64,000 nt of DNA from assembly GCA_964586455.1 (NCBI GenBank), contig CAZPHV010000002.1, forward strand, positions 1-64,000. Direction: 5' to 3'. The position numbers and the translations under genes are program-made. This document shows positions 44,711-53,357 of this stretch, piece by piece; position 1 is the stretch's first letter, and every line of letters starts with the position of its first letter. Source of the stretch: Aquimonas sp964586455. Its GTDB lineage: Bacteria > Pseudomonadota > Gammaproteobacteria > Xanthomonadales > Xanthomonadaceae. The notes under the pieces were generated by a model. That model made no database searches. It saw nothing but the letters and a program-made list of their open reading frames with translations, and was not told where the DNA came from.

Positions 44711-44733
44711 GACGCCGCCCCTGAGGCGGCGTC
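44711..44733 (+). terminator. GC-rich hairpin after the cytochrome gene
   Basis: GACGCCGCC and GGCGGCGTC form a perfect 9-bp stem with a 5-nt loop, 34 bp after the stop. The following GTCGTCTCTG is only weakly T-rich, so it may end transcription inefficiently. Confidence 0.55.
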
Positions 44734-44759
44734 GTCGTCTCTGCCGGAGCCTCTATCCG

Positions 44760-46592
44760 ATGTTGCTGTCCGCCTTTACCCGCTTCGCCCTTGTGCTGGC
44801 CCTGCCGCTCCTGCTGCCAGCCTGCTCCAGCGAGAACAGCACCCAGGTGCCGTCCGCCCCGCGCCGCATTGGCGACCTGCAGGGCGCGGCAGAGCGCAGC
44901 CCCTTCGAGGGCCAGCGCCTGCGCATGCAAGGCGTGGTGACCGGCACCTTCAGCGCCGGGCTGGGGGGGTTCTTCATGCAGGACGCGGTCGGCGAGGACG
45001 ATGGCGACCCCGCCACCTCGGACGGCGTGTTCGTGCAGTGGCCGCGCGAGGCCGAGCCCCGTGTGCGGCGGGGCGATCGGGTGCGGGTGAATGCCGTGGT
45101 CAGCGAGCTGGGCCCCGAGGGTGCCACCATGACCACCCTGACCGAGGCTCAGGTCGAGGTGCTGGGTCGAGCCGCCGCCGCCGCCGCCGTACTGAGCGAA
45201 CCGCCGGCGCGAGTACAGGACTACGAACGCTTCGAAGGCATGTGGCTGCGTATCGAGGCACCGCTGATGGTCAGCGGCAATGACGGCCTGCTGCGCTTCG
45301 GCGAGCTGGTGGTCAGCTTCGGCGAGCGCCTGCGCCTGCCCACGGATGTGTTCCCGCCCAGCGCTGAGGCGCGCGCCTTCGCGCAGGATCAGGACCGTCG
45401 CACCCTGATCCTGGACGACGGCCGCCGCAGCGAGTATCCGGAGCGTCTGTGGTTTCTGCCCGAACCGCTGTCGAACGCAGCGCCGCTGCGCTCAGGCAGC
45501 ACACTCGCCGGCGCTGAGGGCCTGCTCGAACAGCGCGGCAACCGCTGGGTGCTGCAGCTGCGACGCGATCTGGAGGTCAGCGCGCAGGCGGCGCGGCCGC
45601 CGCTGCCGGAGCTGCAGCCGGGTCTGCGGGTGTTGAACTTCAATCTGGAAAACTTCTTCAATGGCAACGGTCGCGGCGGTGGGTTCCCCACTCCTCGCGG
45701 GGCCGCGACGCGTGCGGACTTCGAACGGCAGCGCGCCAAGCTGGTGCAGGTGCTGCTGGAAACGCGCGCCGACATCGCCGGACTGGTCGAGATCGAGAAC
45801 GATGGCTATGACCCGCGCAGTGCGCTCGCCGATCTCGTGAGCGCATTGAACGCGACCATCGGCGAAGCCGAAGGCGCGCAGGGGCCCGGCGACTATCACT
45901 TCGTGCAAACGCCGGCAGCGCCGGGCGGCGACCAGATCCGGGTCGCGCTGATCTACCGCGCCAGCGCGGTCGAGCCGATCGGCGAAGCGGCACTGTTGCA
46001 GGGCGGCGCGTTCGAGCGCGGCAGCCGCGTTCCGATTCTGCAGACCTTTCGTCCGCTGGCCGGCGGTGCCCCGTTCTCGGTGGTGGTGAACCACTGGAAA
46101 TCGAAGGGAGGCTGCGACGGCGCCGAGGGCGGCGACCGCGATCAGGGCGACGGCCAGGCCTGCTGGAATGCGTCACGCGTGCTTGCCGCCCGCGAGCTAC
46201 TGGCCTGGCTGGCCACCGACCCCAGCGCCGGCGCCGATGCCGGCCGTCGGCTGATCCTGGGCGACCTCAACGCGTACAGCCAGGAAGACCCGGTGCGCCT
46301 GCTGCGCAATGCCGGCTACCGCGACGCGCTGGAGCTGGCCGGGCGCCGCGGCCAGTTCAGCTACAACTTTCGCGGCTATGCGGGCAGCCTGGACCACACC
46401 CTTGCCAGCCCCTCGCTGGCCAGCGATGTGCGCGACGCTGCGATCTGGTCGATCAATGCCGACGAGGCCGAAGCCTTCAAGTACCGGAGCTATGCCCGTA
46501 ACGCCGACTGGTACAGCGCTGAGGCCTGGGCCAGCTCGGACCACAATCCGCTGCTGGTGGTGCTGCGCCAGCCACGGCCCGCCGGCCCCTGA
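44760..46592 (+). CDS. Extracellular nuclease-like lipoprotein (ExeM/endonuclease-exonuclease-phosphatase family)
   Basis: This 610-residue lipoprotein has the lipobox LPAC at residues ~19-22. An OB-like/YhcR-type domain (~35-140) is followed by an endonuclease/exonuclease/phosphatase domain from ~290: NFNLENFFNGNG (Asn), EIEND (Glu), VNHWKSKGG (His), LGDLNAYSQEDP (Asp-Asn) and SSDHNPL (catalytic Asp-His pair). The family acts as secreted DNases or phosphatases. The start at 44760 gives the lipoprotein signal. It may be outer-membrane-anchored. Confidence 0.85.
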   Translation: MLLSAFTRFALVLALPLLLPACSSENSTQVPSAPRRIGDLQGAAERSPFEGQRLRMQGVVTGTFSAGLGGFFMQDAVGEDDGDPATSDGVFVQWPREAEPRVRRGDRVRVNAVVSELGPEGATMTTLTEAQVEVLGRAAAAAAVLSEPPARVQDYERFEGMWLRIEAPLMVSGNDGLLRFGELVVSFGERLRLPTDVFPPSAEARAFAQDQDRRTLILDDGRRSEYPERLWFLPEPLSNAAPLRSGSTLAGAEGLLEQRGNRWVLQLRRDLEVSAQAARPPLPELQPGLRVLNFNLENFFNGNGRGGGFPTPRGAATRADFERQRAKLVQVLLETRADIAGLVEIENDGYDPRSALADLVSALNATIGEAEGAQGPGDYHFVQTPAAPGGDQIRVALIYRASAVEPIGEAALLQGGAFERGSRVPILQTFRPLAGGAPFSVVVNHWKSKGGCDGAEGGDRDQGDGQACWNASRVLAARELLAWLATDPSAGADAGRRLILGDLNAYSQEDPVRLLRNAGYRDALELAGRRGQFSYNFRGYAGSLDHTLASPSLASDVRDAAIWSINADEAEAFKYRSYARNADWYSAEAWASSDHNPLLVVLRQPRPAGP

Positions 46593-46659
46593 GCGTAGAA
46601 TCCGAGCGCCGCGGCCAACGCGAACGCACAGTGTCCAGCCCTCGATCCGTGATCAGCCG

Positions 46660-47340
46660 ATGAGCGCAGCCCCCGCCCCCGCCCAATTCCCGGACAGCGC
46701 GGCCGAGTTCCTTTTGCCCGGCCCGGCCGGCGCACTGGAAACCGTCACCGACCTGCCGGAGCCGGAACTGGCCCGCGCCGGCACGGTGATCCTGTGCCAT
46801 CCGCATCCGCTGCACAGCGGCACCATGCACAACAAGGTGGTGACCATGGCCGAGCGCAGCCTGCGCGAGCTGGGCCTGCGTACGGTGCGCTTCAATTTCC
46901 GGGGGGTCGGCGCCTCCGAGGGCGAGTACGACGACGGCCGCGGCGAAACGCTGGATCTGCTGGCCGTGGCCGAATGGGTGCAGAAGGTGCGGCCCCGCGA
47001 CGCGCTTTGGCTGTGCGGCTTTTCTTTCGGCAGCTATGTGGCCCTGCTCGGCGCGCGCCATCTGCCGATCAAGCAGATGGTGTCGATCGCACCGCCGGCG
47101 GGGCGCTGGGATTTCTCCGCGGTGCTGCCGCCGACCTGCCCCTGGCTGGTGGTACAGGGCGAAGAAGACGACGTGGTCGAACCGCAGGCGGTCTACGACT
47201 GGGTCGAGAGCCTGCCGGAAAAGCCGACCCTGGTGCGGATGCCCGAGACCGGGCACTTCTTCCACCGTCGCTTGATGGACCTGCGCGGCGCGATCAAGAA
47301 CGGCGTGCGCGCCCAGCTGCCGCCGCTGCTGAACCCGTGA
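46660..47340 (+). CDS. Alpha/beta hydrolase family protein
   Basis: This 226-residue cytoplasmic hydrolase of the COG2945 type has the oxyanion segment CHPHPLHSGTMHNKVV in the N-terminal part. The nucleophile Ser is in GFSFGS (~115), the acid is likely Asp in GEEDDVV, and the His is in ETGHFF. It is 67 bp after the nuclease gene and its stop overlaps the zapE GTG start (GTGA). The substrate is unknown. Confidence 0.87.
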   Translation: MSAAPAPAQFPDSAAEFLLPGPAGALETVTDLPEPELARAGTVILCHPHPLHSGTMHNKVVTMAERSLRELGLRTVRFNFRGVGASEGEYDDGRGETLDLLAVAEWVQKVRPRDALWLCGFSFGSYVALLGARHLPIKQMVSIAPPAGRWDFSAVLPPTCPWLVVQGEEDDVVEPQAVYDWVESLPEKPTLVRMPETGHFFHRRLMDLRGAIKNGVRAQLPPLLNP

Positions 47341-48449
47341 GTCTGGCCGTGAAGGCCGGGGCCGCGCCGGCCGGCCCGGTGCGCGCCTATCTTGAGGGTG
47401 CTGCCGCTGGACGCTGGCTGCAGGACTCAGTTCAGCTCACCGCGCTGCGCGAGCTCGAACGCATCCATCACGCCCTGCTCGACCCGCCCAAGGCGGGTCT
47501 GCTCGATCGTCTGCGCGGGCGCCTGCCGCCAGCCCCGCGCGGCCTCTACCTGTGGGGCGGCGTCGGTCGCGGCAAGACCTTTGTGGTCGATCTGTTCTTC
47601 GAGCAGCTGCCGATTACCGGCAAGCGCCGGGTGCACTTTCACCGTTTCATGACCGAGATGCATGAACGCCTGCGCGCCCTGCCCGATCGCGAGGATCCGC
47701 TGGCCGAGGTCGCGGATGCGCTGGCCGGCGAAATCCGGCTGCTCTGTCTTGACGAGTTTTTCGTGGTCGACATCGGCGACGCCATGATCCTCGGCCGACT
47801 GCTGCAGCACCTGATCGCGCGCGGCGTCTGTCTGGTCACGACCTCGAACACCGTGCCGGACCAGCTCTACCGCGACGGCCTTCAGCGCGAGCGCTTCCTG
47901 CCAGCGATCGCGCTGCTGAACACGCACTGCGTGGTCCACGAAATGGCCAGCGTGACCGACTACCGCCTGCGCAACCTGCGCCAGGGCCGGACCTGGCTGG
48001 TGCCGGACGATGCCGCAGCGGAGGCCGAACTGCAGGCGCTGTTCTCCCGCCTGACGGTAGAAGCCGAGCCGGGTCCGACGCACTGCGAGATCAACGGGCG
48101 ACACATTCCGTGTCGCGCGCAGGCCGAGGGCGTGGTCTGGTTCGACTTCAAGGCTCTGTGCGAAGGGCCGCGCGCGGTCGCCGACTACATCGAGCTGGCG
48201 CGCGACTTCCACACCGTTCTGCTGTCCGGCCTGCCGCAGCTGGACACGCCACGCGACAACGCGGCGCGTCGCTTCGTGCATCTGGTCGACGAGTTCTACG
48301 ATCGCGCAGTCAACCTGGTCGTCTCCGCCGCGGTACCGATCGTCGAGATCTATGTCGGTGAGCGCCTGCGCCACGAGTACGAACGCGCGGTCAGCCGTCT
48401 GATCGAGATGCAGAGCGAAGACTATCTCGGCCGCGAGCACCGCCCGTGA
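47337..48449 (+). CDS. zapE: ZapE (AFG1-like) cell-division ATPase
   Basis: This 370-residue P-loop ATPase matches ZapE, which helps Z-ring constriction in other gammaproteobacteria. It has Walker A GGVGRGKT (~74), Walker B LLCLDEFFVVDIGDA, and the VTTSNTVP sensor segment. A GTG start at 47337 overlaps the stop of the hydrolase gene by 4 bp; the open frame extends upstream but only through that gene in another frame. It is the last gene before a convergent transporter gene. Confidence 0.9.
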   Translation: MSLAVKAGAAPAGPVRAYLEGAAAGRWLQDSVQLTALRELERIHHALLDPPKAGLLDRLRGRLPPAPRGLYLWGGVGRGKTFVVDLFFEQLPITGKRRVHFHRFMTEMHERLRALPDREDPLAEVADALAGEIRLLCLDEFFVVDIGDAMILGRLLQHLIARGVCLVTTSNTVPDQLYRDGLQRERFLPAIALLNTHCVVHEMASVTDYRLRNLRQGRTWLVPDDAAAEAELQALFSRLTVEAEPGPTHCEINGRHIPCRAQAEGVVWFDFKALCEGPRAVADYIELARDFHTVLLSGLPQLDTPRDNAARRFVHLVDEFYDRAVNLVVSAAVPIVEIYVGERLRHEYERAVSRLIEMQSEDYLGREHRP

Positions 48450-48498
48450 GCCTCAAGCCGTAGCAGGCACTTCCACTCCGGGCGAGTGCTTTTGAGGC
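48450..48498. terminator. Nested hairpin between convergent zapE and Na/Pi genes
   Basis: GCCTCAA (48450-48456) pairs with TTGAGGC (48492-48498), and inside it GCACT pairs with AGTGC, with a short T-run (CTTTT) after the inner stem. The structure immediately follows zapE and would suit a terminator on the plus strand. Confidence 0.55.
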
Positions 48499-48582
48499 AA
48501 ACCAGCTGCCGGCGAGCTTCGTGATTGCAGACTGGTGCGTGTGACCGTTGCGTGGCCGTCGGGTCCGATCACAGGCGAACGT

Positions 48583-50244
48583 TCAACCCGCAGCCGCCTC
48601 CACGGCCGGTAGGCTCTCCGGCTTCAGCATGTGAGCATTCAATGCGCGCAGCAGAGCCTTGGCCGAGGAGTGCAGCTCGCGATTGACGTTCAACAGGGTC
48701 GAGAACTCCAGCTCGTCCAGCTGGCGTTGGCCGGCCGATCGATAGAGGTCGGCCAGGACCTGGTCGCGGGTTTCGCGGATCTCGTTGCGCAGGCGCGAAA
48801 TCAGCTCGATGGTGCTGCTGTCCGAGTGCTCCGGCTGCAGGCTGTCCAGGCGCTGATAGAAGTGTTCCGTCTGGTGCTCGAAGCGCGCGACCCAACGGTC
48901 GGTCGGGTCACGCAGGGCCAGCCGCAGGTCGACCAGATTGGCGCGAATGTCCTTGATCGATTTCGCCGAGATCACAGCGTCGCGTAGCGCCTGCAGTTGT
49001 GCGTGCAAGCGTCGCAGCAGGTCCGCCGGCAGCTCTCGGGTTTCCAGCTCCAGCACGTATTCGGCCAGCTCGCCTTCGAGGCGCTTCAAGCGCTCGTAGC
49101 GATCGCCGAAGCTGCGTCGGCCTTCCGCCGGGTCACGCGCATCCACATCCAACCAGGGGCTGCGTTCGGGCGGGTGCAGACGCAGCGCGTAGCGGTTCAG
49201 GCCGATCGCCATGCACAGGCCGCGCCGGGCTTCCTTCTCGACCGCCTCGACGGCGGCCTCGGGCACTTCGGCGCCGGTCCCATGCAGGTAGCGGTTGATC
49301 TGTTGCTGCGCGCCGCGGAAGCGACGCTGCAGCACGGCCGCCGCGCCGCTGATAAAGGGCCAGGCGAGCAGGATGCCGATCACGTTGAAGCCGGTGTGGA
49401 AGGCGACCAGTCGCAGCAGCGGATCGGCCAGCGCGGGAACCAGGGCGAGTGCCGCCAGCAGCGGCTTCAGCAGGAGCAGCGCCAGTGCACCCTTGAAGAA
49501 ATTGAAACCGACGTGCGCCGCGGCCACGCGCTTCTTGTCCGGGCTGCCGCCGACCGCGCCGATCATCGCGGTTGCGGTCGTGCCCACGCCGGTGCCTGCG
49601 GCGAACGCGGCTGCAGCCTCCAGCCCGAGTACGCCGCCATGCAGGGCCGAGAGCACGATCATCATCGCCGCCGAACTGGACTGGATCACCGCCGTCACCG
49701 CCACCCCCAGCAGGGCCATGGCCCAGAGCGGCAGATCCGCGAACGGGCTGACATCGAACTGGCCGGCGAAGCGCTCGACGCCCTGCTTCATCAGGTCGAG
49801 CCCGAACAGCAGCAGACCCAGACCCACCACCAGGGCCGAGATTTCGCGCAGTCGCCCGCCACGCGGCAGCAGCACACTGCCGAGGCCACCGACGCCCACC
49901 AGCGCCAGTGCCAGGGTCGAGAGGTTGAGCTTGAAGCCGAGCGTAGCCACCAGCCAGCCGGTCAGGGTGGTGCCAAGGTTGGCGCCGAGGATCACCCCGA
50001 TCGCACCCGCCAGCGGCAGGATGCCGGCGCCAACGAAGGCCAAGACCAGCAGGGATACCAGCGAACTGCTTTGCAGCACAGCAGTAGCGCCAGTGCCAAC
50101 CACGATGCCGCGCAGAGGGGTGTTGGCGTGGTCGCGCACAAATCGGCGGAAGGTCACACCGGCCAGCGCGGCGATGGCTTCCTCAAGCTGTTTCATGCCG
50201 AGCATGAACAATCCGAGGCCAGCGAGCAGGGGCAGCAGTTCCAT
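48583..50244 (-). CDS. Na+/phosphate cotransporter family protein
   Basis: This 553-residue membrane protein matches NptA/PNaS transporters. Two inverted repeats each carry a QSSS motif (VLQSSSLVS, VIQSSSAAM), with about eight helices up to residue ~320. The C-terminal ~220 residues form a PhoU-like helical cytosolic domain. It should import phosphate with sodium. The start at 50244 gives the normal N-terminus (MELLPLLAGLGLFMLGMKQL in part). It is monocistronic. Confidence 0.9.
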   Translation of the reverse strand: MELLPLLAGLGLFMLGMKQLEEAIAALAGVTFRRFVRDHANTPLRGIVVGTGATAVLQSSSLVSLLVLAFVGAGILPLAGAIGVILGANLGTTLTGWLVATLGFKLNLSTLALALVGVGGLGSVLLPRGGRLREISALVVGLGLLLFGLDLMKQGVERFAGQFDVSPFADLPLWAMALLGVAVTAVIQSSSAAMMIVLSALHGGVLGLEAAAAFAAGTGVGTTATAMIGAVGGSPDKKRVAAAHVGFNFFKGALALLLLKPLLAALALVPALADPLLRLVAFHTGFNVIGILLAWPFISGAAAVLQRRFRGAQQQINRYLHGTGAEVPEAAVEAVEKEARRGLCMAIGLNRYALRLHPPERSPWLDVDARDPAEGRRSFGDRYERLKRLEGELAEYVLELETRELPADLLRRLHAQLQALRDAVISAKSIKDIRANLVDLRLALRDPTDRWVARFEHQTEHFYQRLDSLQPEHSDSSTIELISRLRNEIRETRDQVLADLYRSAGQRQLDELEFSTLLNVNRELHSSAKALLRALNAHMLKPESLPAVEAAAG

Positions 50245-50292
50245 GGGATCAGCCGAAGCGTGGGAGCAGTCGCGAGTATGCCGCGGTCGGGC

Positions 50293-50853
50293 TCAGCCCT
50301 TGTCCGAGTTCAGCTCGGCAGTGCTGTCGGCCTGCAGCGGCGGATCGCCCTCGCGCAGTCGCTTCTGCAGCCAGGCGACGTCCCACCAGCGCCCGTGCTT
50401 GAAGCCAGCCTGTGCGAACACGCCGACCGGCCGGAAGCCCTGGCGGGTGTGAAACGCGAGGCTGCCCGGGTTCGGCTGCACGATCACCGCCAGCGCATTG
50501 AAGTAGCCCAGCTCGGCGAGGCTGGGCAGCAGGCGCGCGTACAGGGCCTGACCAATCCCGCATCGCTGGGCCGTCGGCGCCAGATACACCGAGACCTCGC
50601 AGCTGTAGCGATAGGCCCCGCGCTCACGATGCGGGCCAGCATAGGCATAGCCCAGGGCCTCGCCGTCGGCTTCTGCCAGCCACCAGTCCCAGCGCGCACG
50701 CGCGCTGCGGATGCGCTGGGCGAACTCGGCAGCATCGGGGCATGCCAGCTCGAAGCAGTAGCCCGGGGCTTCAACGTAGCGCCTGTAAATGGTGAGCAGG
50801 GCATCGGCATCGCTCGCGTGCGCGCGACGCAGCTGCAGTTCCGTGGTGCGCAT
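50293..50853 (-). CDS. GNAT family N-acetyltransferase, phosphinothricin-acetyltransferase-like
   Basis: This 186-residue enzyme has the PAT/Bar-type pattern: IYRRYVEAPGYCFEL, then EVSVYLAPTAQRCGIGQALYARLL (the CoA-binding QRxGIGxAL loop) and QPNPGSLAFHTRQGFRPVGVF. It should acetylate an amino compound with acetyl-CoA. The start at 50853 is the first Met of the family alignment. It lies 48 bp from the transporter gene on the same strand. Confidence 0.85.
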   Translation of the reverse strand: MRTTELQLRRAHASDADALLTIYRRYVEAPGYCFELACPDAAEFAQRIRSARARWDWWLAEADGEALGYAYAGPHRERGAYRYSCEVSVYLAPTAQRCGIGQALYARLLPSLAELGYFNALAVIVQPNPGSLAFHTRQGFRPVGVFAQAGFKHGRWWDVAWLQKRLREGDPPLQADSTAELNSDKG

Positions 50854-50952
50854 CAAGCCTCTACCTTGGTCCAATACGGAATGTGATCCAACCCGCAAAG
50901 TTGGCCGGAAGCGGCCGCCAGACTGGCAATCCGGAATTGTGGGGGTTTCGTG

Positions 50953-51618
50953 ATGATCCGCGTTGAAGTGGTCTCCGACGCGCCGATGCGCGTGCTGCTG
51001 GCGGCGCAGCGCCCGCTGCTGCGTCGAGGTCTGCAGCATTGGCTGAGCGAACGCTATCCGAAGATCGCGCTGCAGGCGATTGAAGATGCGGGCGCGCTGC
51101 AGGCCGCGCTGCAGGCTCAGCAGCCTCAGCTGCTTTTGATCGAACCCGAGCTGTTCGCGCGCGCGCAACTGCCGCCGGAGCAGCTGCCGCGCGTACTGCT
51201 GCTGAGCGCGACCCCGCACGAGGTGCTCGACCGCGCGCCCGAATCGGTCTCGGCCTGCGCGCAGATCTGCGAGAGCGCGGACGAGCCAACCCTCGAGCGT
51301 GCACTGGAGCGCGCCTTGGCCTGTCCGCTGCAATGCGCTCGCAACTGTGCCAGCGATGCCTGCGAGCTGCGCATCAGCAGTCGGCCCGCAGCGCTGGGCT
51401 TGAGTGGGCGCGAGCTGGAGGTGTTCCAGCGCCTCGGTGCGGGCGAAGCGCCGCGCGAGATCGCGGCGGCGCTCGGCCTGTCGGTGAAAACCGTGGAGCA
51501 CTACCGCGCTCAGATCAAGGACAAGCTGGCGCTGCGCGACTCACGCGAACTGCTGGAGTTCGCCGTGCTGTGGCGGCGTGGCCTGGTCTCGCGGCCTTCG
51601 GAACTGCGCGGAGATTGA
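50953..51618 (+). CDS. LuxR-type regulator with degenerate receiver and cysteine-rich linker
   Basis: This 221-residue protein has an N-terminal receiver-like fold (MRVLLAAQRPLLRRGLQHWL) in which the phospho-acceptor Asp is replaced by Glu64 (LLLIEPEL), so normal phosphorylation is unlikely. The C-terminal LuxR HTH is intact (LSGRELEVFQRLGAGEAPREIA, then VKTVEHYRAQIK, quoted in parts). Between them are six cysteines (102, 106, 124, 128, 132 and 137), including CPLQCARNCASDAC. The start at 50953 follows GGGGG; a GTG precedes it by one codon. The regulon is unknown. Confidence 0.8.
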   Translation: MIRVEVVSDAPMRVLLAAQRPLLRRGLQHWLSERYPKIALQAIEDAGALQAALQAQQPQLLLIEPELFARAQLPPEQLPRVLLLSATPHEVLDRAPESVSACAQICESADEPTLERALERALACPLQCARNCASDACELRISSRPAALGLSGRELEVFQRLGAGEAPREIAAALGLSVKTVEHYRAQIKDKLALRDSRELLEFAVLWRRGLVSRPSELRGD

Positions 51619-51778
51619 CCGCTACGCGGGCACGGCGCGGATCAGAACCCTGCGAGCACGGCCAATAGGGCATCGCGACGAAGGCCACGCGCAAACCGCT
51701 GCTGCACGCCGGAATGCGCACGCATTTCAGTGCGCTGCATCGCTATGCTGGGCAGCCCTGCAACTCGCGAAAGCCCGC

Positions 51779-52873
51779 ATGAGCCTTGCCCATCGCCTGC
51801 TGTGCGCCGCACTTGTCGCGCTGCCCGCGCTGTCGGTCGCGTTTGAGCCGCGGATCGAAACTCTGGCCGAGGGCCTCGAGTTCCCCTCCTCGGTGGCCGA
51901 GCTGCCCGACGGCCGCCTGCTGGTCAGCGAACGCAGCGGACGCCTGCGGGTGTGGACGCCGGAGGGCCTGTCGGCACCGCTGGCCGGGGTACCAGAGGTG
52001 CGCTTCGCGAACCAGGGCGGCCTGCTCGACGTGTTGCCCGACCGCGAATTTGCGGAAAACCGTGTGCTGTATCTGAGCTACGCCGCCGGCACCCGCCGCG
52101 CCAATGGCACGCGACTGGCGCGCGCCACGCTCGGCGACGGCCTGCAGGACGTGCGCGAGATCTTCGCAGCCCAACCCGACAAGCCCACCGACGCCCACTT
52201 CGGCGGCCGCATGACCCAGCTTGCTGACGGCAGCCTGCTGCTGACGCTTGGCGACGGCTTCAGCCTGCGCGAAGCCGCGCAGGACCTGCGCAGCCATCTC
52301 GGCAAGATCGTGCGCGTGAACCCCGACGGCAGCGTGCCCGCCGACAATCCCTTGGTCGGTCGCACCGACGCGCTGCCCGAGATCTACAGCTTCGGCCACC
52401 GCAACGTGCAGGGCATCGCCTTCGATGCGGCGCGCGGAATCCTGTGGTCGCACGAGCACGGCCCGCGCGGCGGCGACGAACTCAACCGCATCGAACCCGG
52501 CAGCAATTACGGCTGGCCGGTCGCCAGCGCCGGCGTCGACTACAGCGGCGCGCAGATCAGCCCCTTCGCCGACTACCCCGGCATGCGCAGCCCAGCGCAC
52601 GGCTGGACCCCCTCGATCGCGCCCTCGTCGCTGGCGATCTACCGCGGCGCCGCGTTTGCGCACTGGCAGAACGACCTGCTGGTGACCGCACTGGCCGGCC
52701 GCGCCCTGCACCGACTGCACGTCGACGACGACGGCCGCGTGTTGGAAGAAGAGGTCCTGCTGCGTGATCTCGGCGAACGATTGCGCGATGTCCGCGTGGA
52801 CTCACAAGGACGCCTGCTGCTGCTGACCGATGGCGCCGACGCGAAGCTGCTGCGACTGTCGCCCGCTCTGTAG
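51779..52873 (+). CDS. Secreted PQQ-dependent aldose/sorbosone-type dehydrogenase
   Basis: This 364-residue periplasmic enzyme has a signal peptide (LLCAALVALPALSVA) and a six-bladed propeller. GLEFPSSVAELPDGRLLV, GGRMTQLADGSLLLTLGDGF and GHRNVQGIAFD (in parts) are hallmarks of the YliI/soluble glucose dehydrogenase family, which oxidises sugars using PQQ. WSHEHGPRGGDELNRI carries the conserved His-Glu pair. The start at 51779 matches the signal. It is a single gene with no PQQ synthesis genes in view. Confidence 0.87.
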   Translation: MSLAHRLLCAALVALPALSVAFEPRIETLAEGLEFPSSVAELPDGRLLVSERSGRLRVWTPEGLSAPLAGVPEVRFANQGGLLDVLPDREFAENRVLYLSYAAGTRRANGTRLARATLGDGLQDVREIFAAQPDKPTDAHFGGRMTQLADGSLLLTLGDGFSLREAAQDLRSHLGKIVRVNPDGSVPADNPLVGRTDALPEIYSFGHRNVQGIAFDAARGILWSHEHGPRGGDELNRIEPGSNYGWPVASAGVDYSGAQISPFADYPGMRSPAHGWTPSIAPSSLAIYRGAAFAHWQNDLLVTALAGRALHRLHVDDDGRVLEEEVLLRDLGERLRDVRVDSQGRLLLLTDGADAKLLRLSPAL

Positions 52874-52965
52874 GCAACACCTGCTCAGCGGGGCTGTCGA
52901 GACGAATGCGCGGCTCGGGTCCGGTTCGCAGTTCAACCGATCGAGGGCACGCGAGCTGCGGTCAC

Positions 52966-52994
52966 AAAAAACCCCGCGGATTCGCGGGGTTCTT
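52966..52994 (-). terminator. Rho-independent terminator of a minus-strand tRNA locus
   Basis: Read on the minus strand, AACCCCGCG-AATC-CGCGGGGTTTTTT (stem ACCCCGCG/CGCGGGGT) is a strong hairpin followed by six T. It stands directly downstream of the tRNA 3' end at 53008-53030 in the minus direction, so it probably served the original tRNA gene. Confidence 0.8.
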
Positions 52995-53007
52995 GGCTGC
53001 ATCGACC

Positions 53008-53030
53008 TGGTGGCTATGGGTGGACTCGAA
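53008..53030 (-). other. tRNA 3'-end duplicate, probable attachment site (attR-like)
   Basis: On the minus strand this reads TTCGAGT (T-loop), CCACC (T-stem 3' half), CATAGCC (acceptor 3' half), A and CCA. The sequence before the loop (AGAGA) cannot pair as a T-stem, and no anticodon arm or GGCTATG 5' acceptor exists nearby. Only the 3' end is therefore present, as left when an element integrates into a tRNA gene. A tRNA with a GGCTATG acceptor, possibly elongator tRNA-Met, is the inferred target. Confidence 0.75.
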
Positions 53031-53357
53031 TCTCTGCCTTAGGTCATTGATTCAACTGGCTTGCGGCCGGTCAGATTCGCTTGCTACCCCCACGAAATCC
53101 CCAACTTTTTTCGGCCTAAATGGGACCTGAATTGGGTGGCTACGCGCCCCTCAGACGGTCGATTCAGAGCGCTCGCGCGCTGCATGCGGAGCGCCTGAAA
53201 CGCACCGCTCCTGCACGACTGTATGCCGCGTAACGCTGCCCTTGGAACAGAGTAGCGAACCGCTTCCTTGGGCGTCCGTACATCTTCTCTGCTGAGCCCC
53301 TCGGCGGCCTCGTTCCGACCAACACCTGCTGGCGGATTCGCTGCGGCGGATAGGCAC
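53031..53357. other. Left edge of the island, no supported gene
   Basis: These ~330 bp after the tRNA fragment are less GC-rich at first (AACTTTTTTCGG near 53100) and hold no recognised gene. A minus-strand open frame crosses it but overlaps the Fic gene tail and looks random. It may be the scar of the element end. Confidence 0.45.

Noticed and set aside
48997..50886. 629-codon open frame on the plus strand across the Na/Pi transporter and GNAT genes
   Set aside because: It is antisense to two well-supported genes and has a Gln/Ala/His-rich composition with no domain.
52966..53040. Complete tRNA gene on the minus strand
   Set aside because: Only the T-loop to CCA portion matches. The preceding bases cannot form the T-stem, and no anticodon arm or 5' acceptor strand is present.
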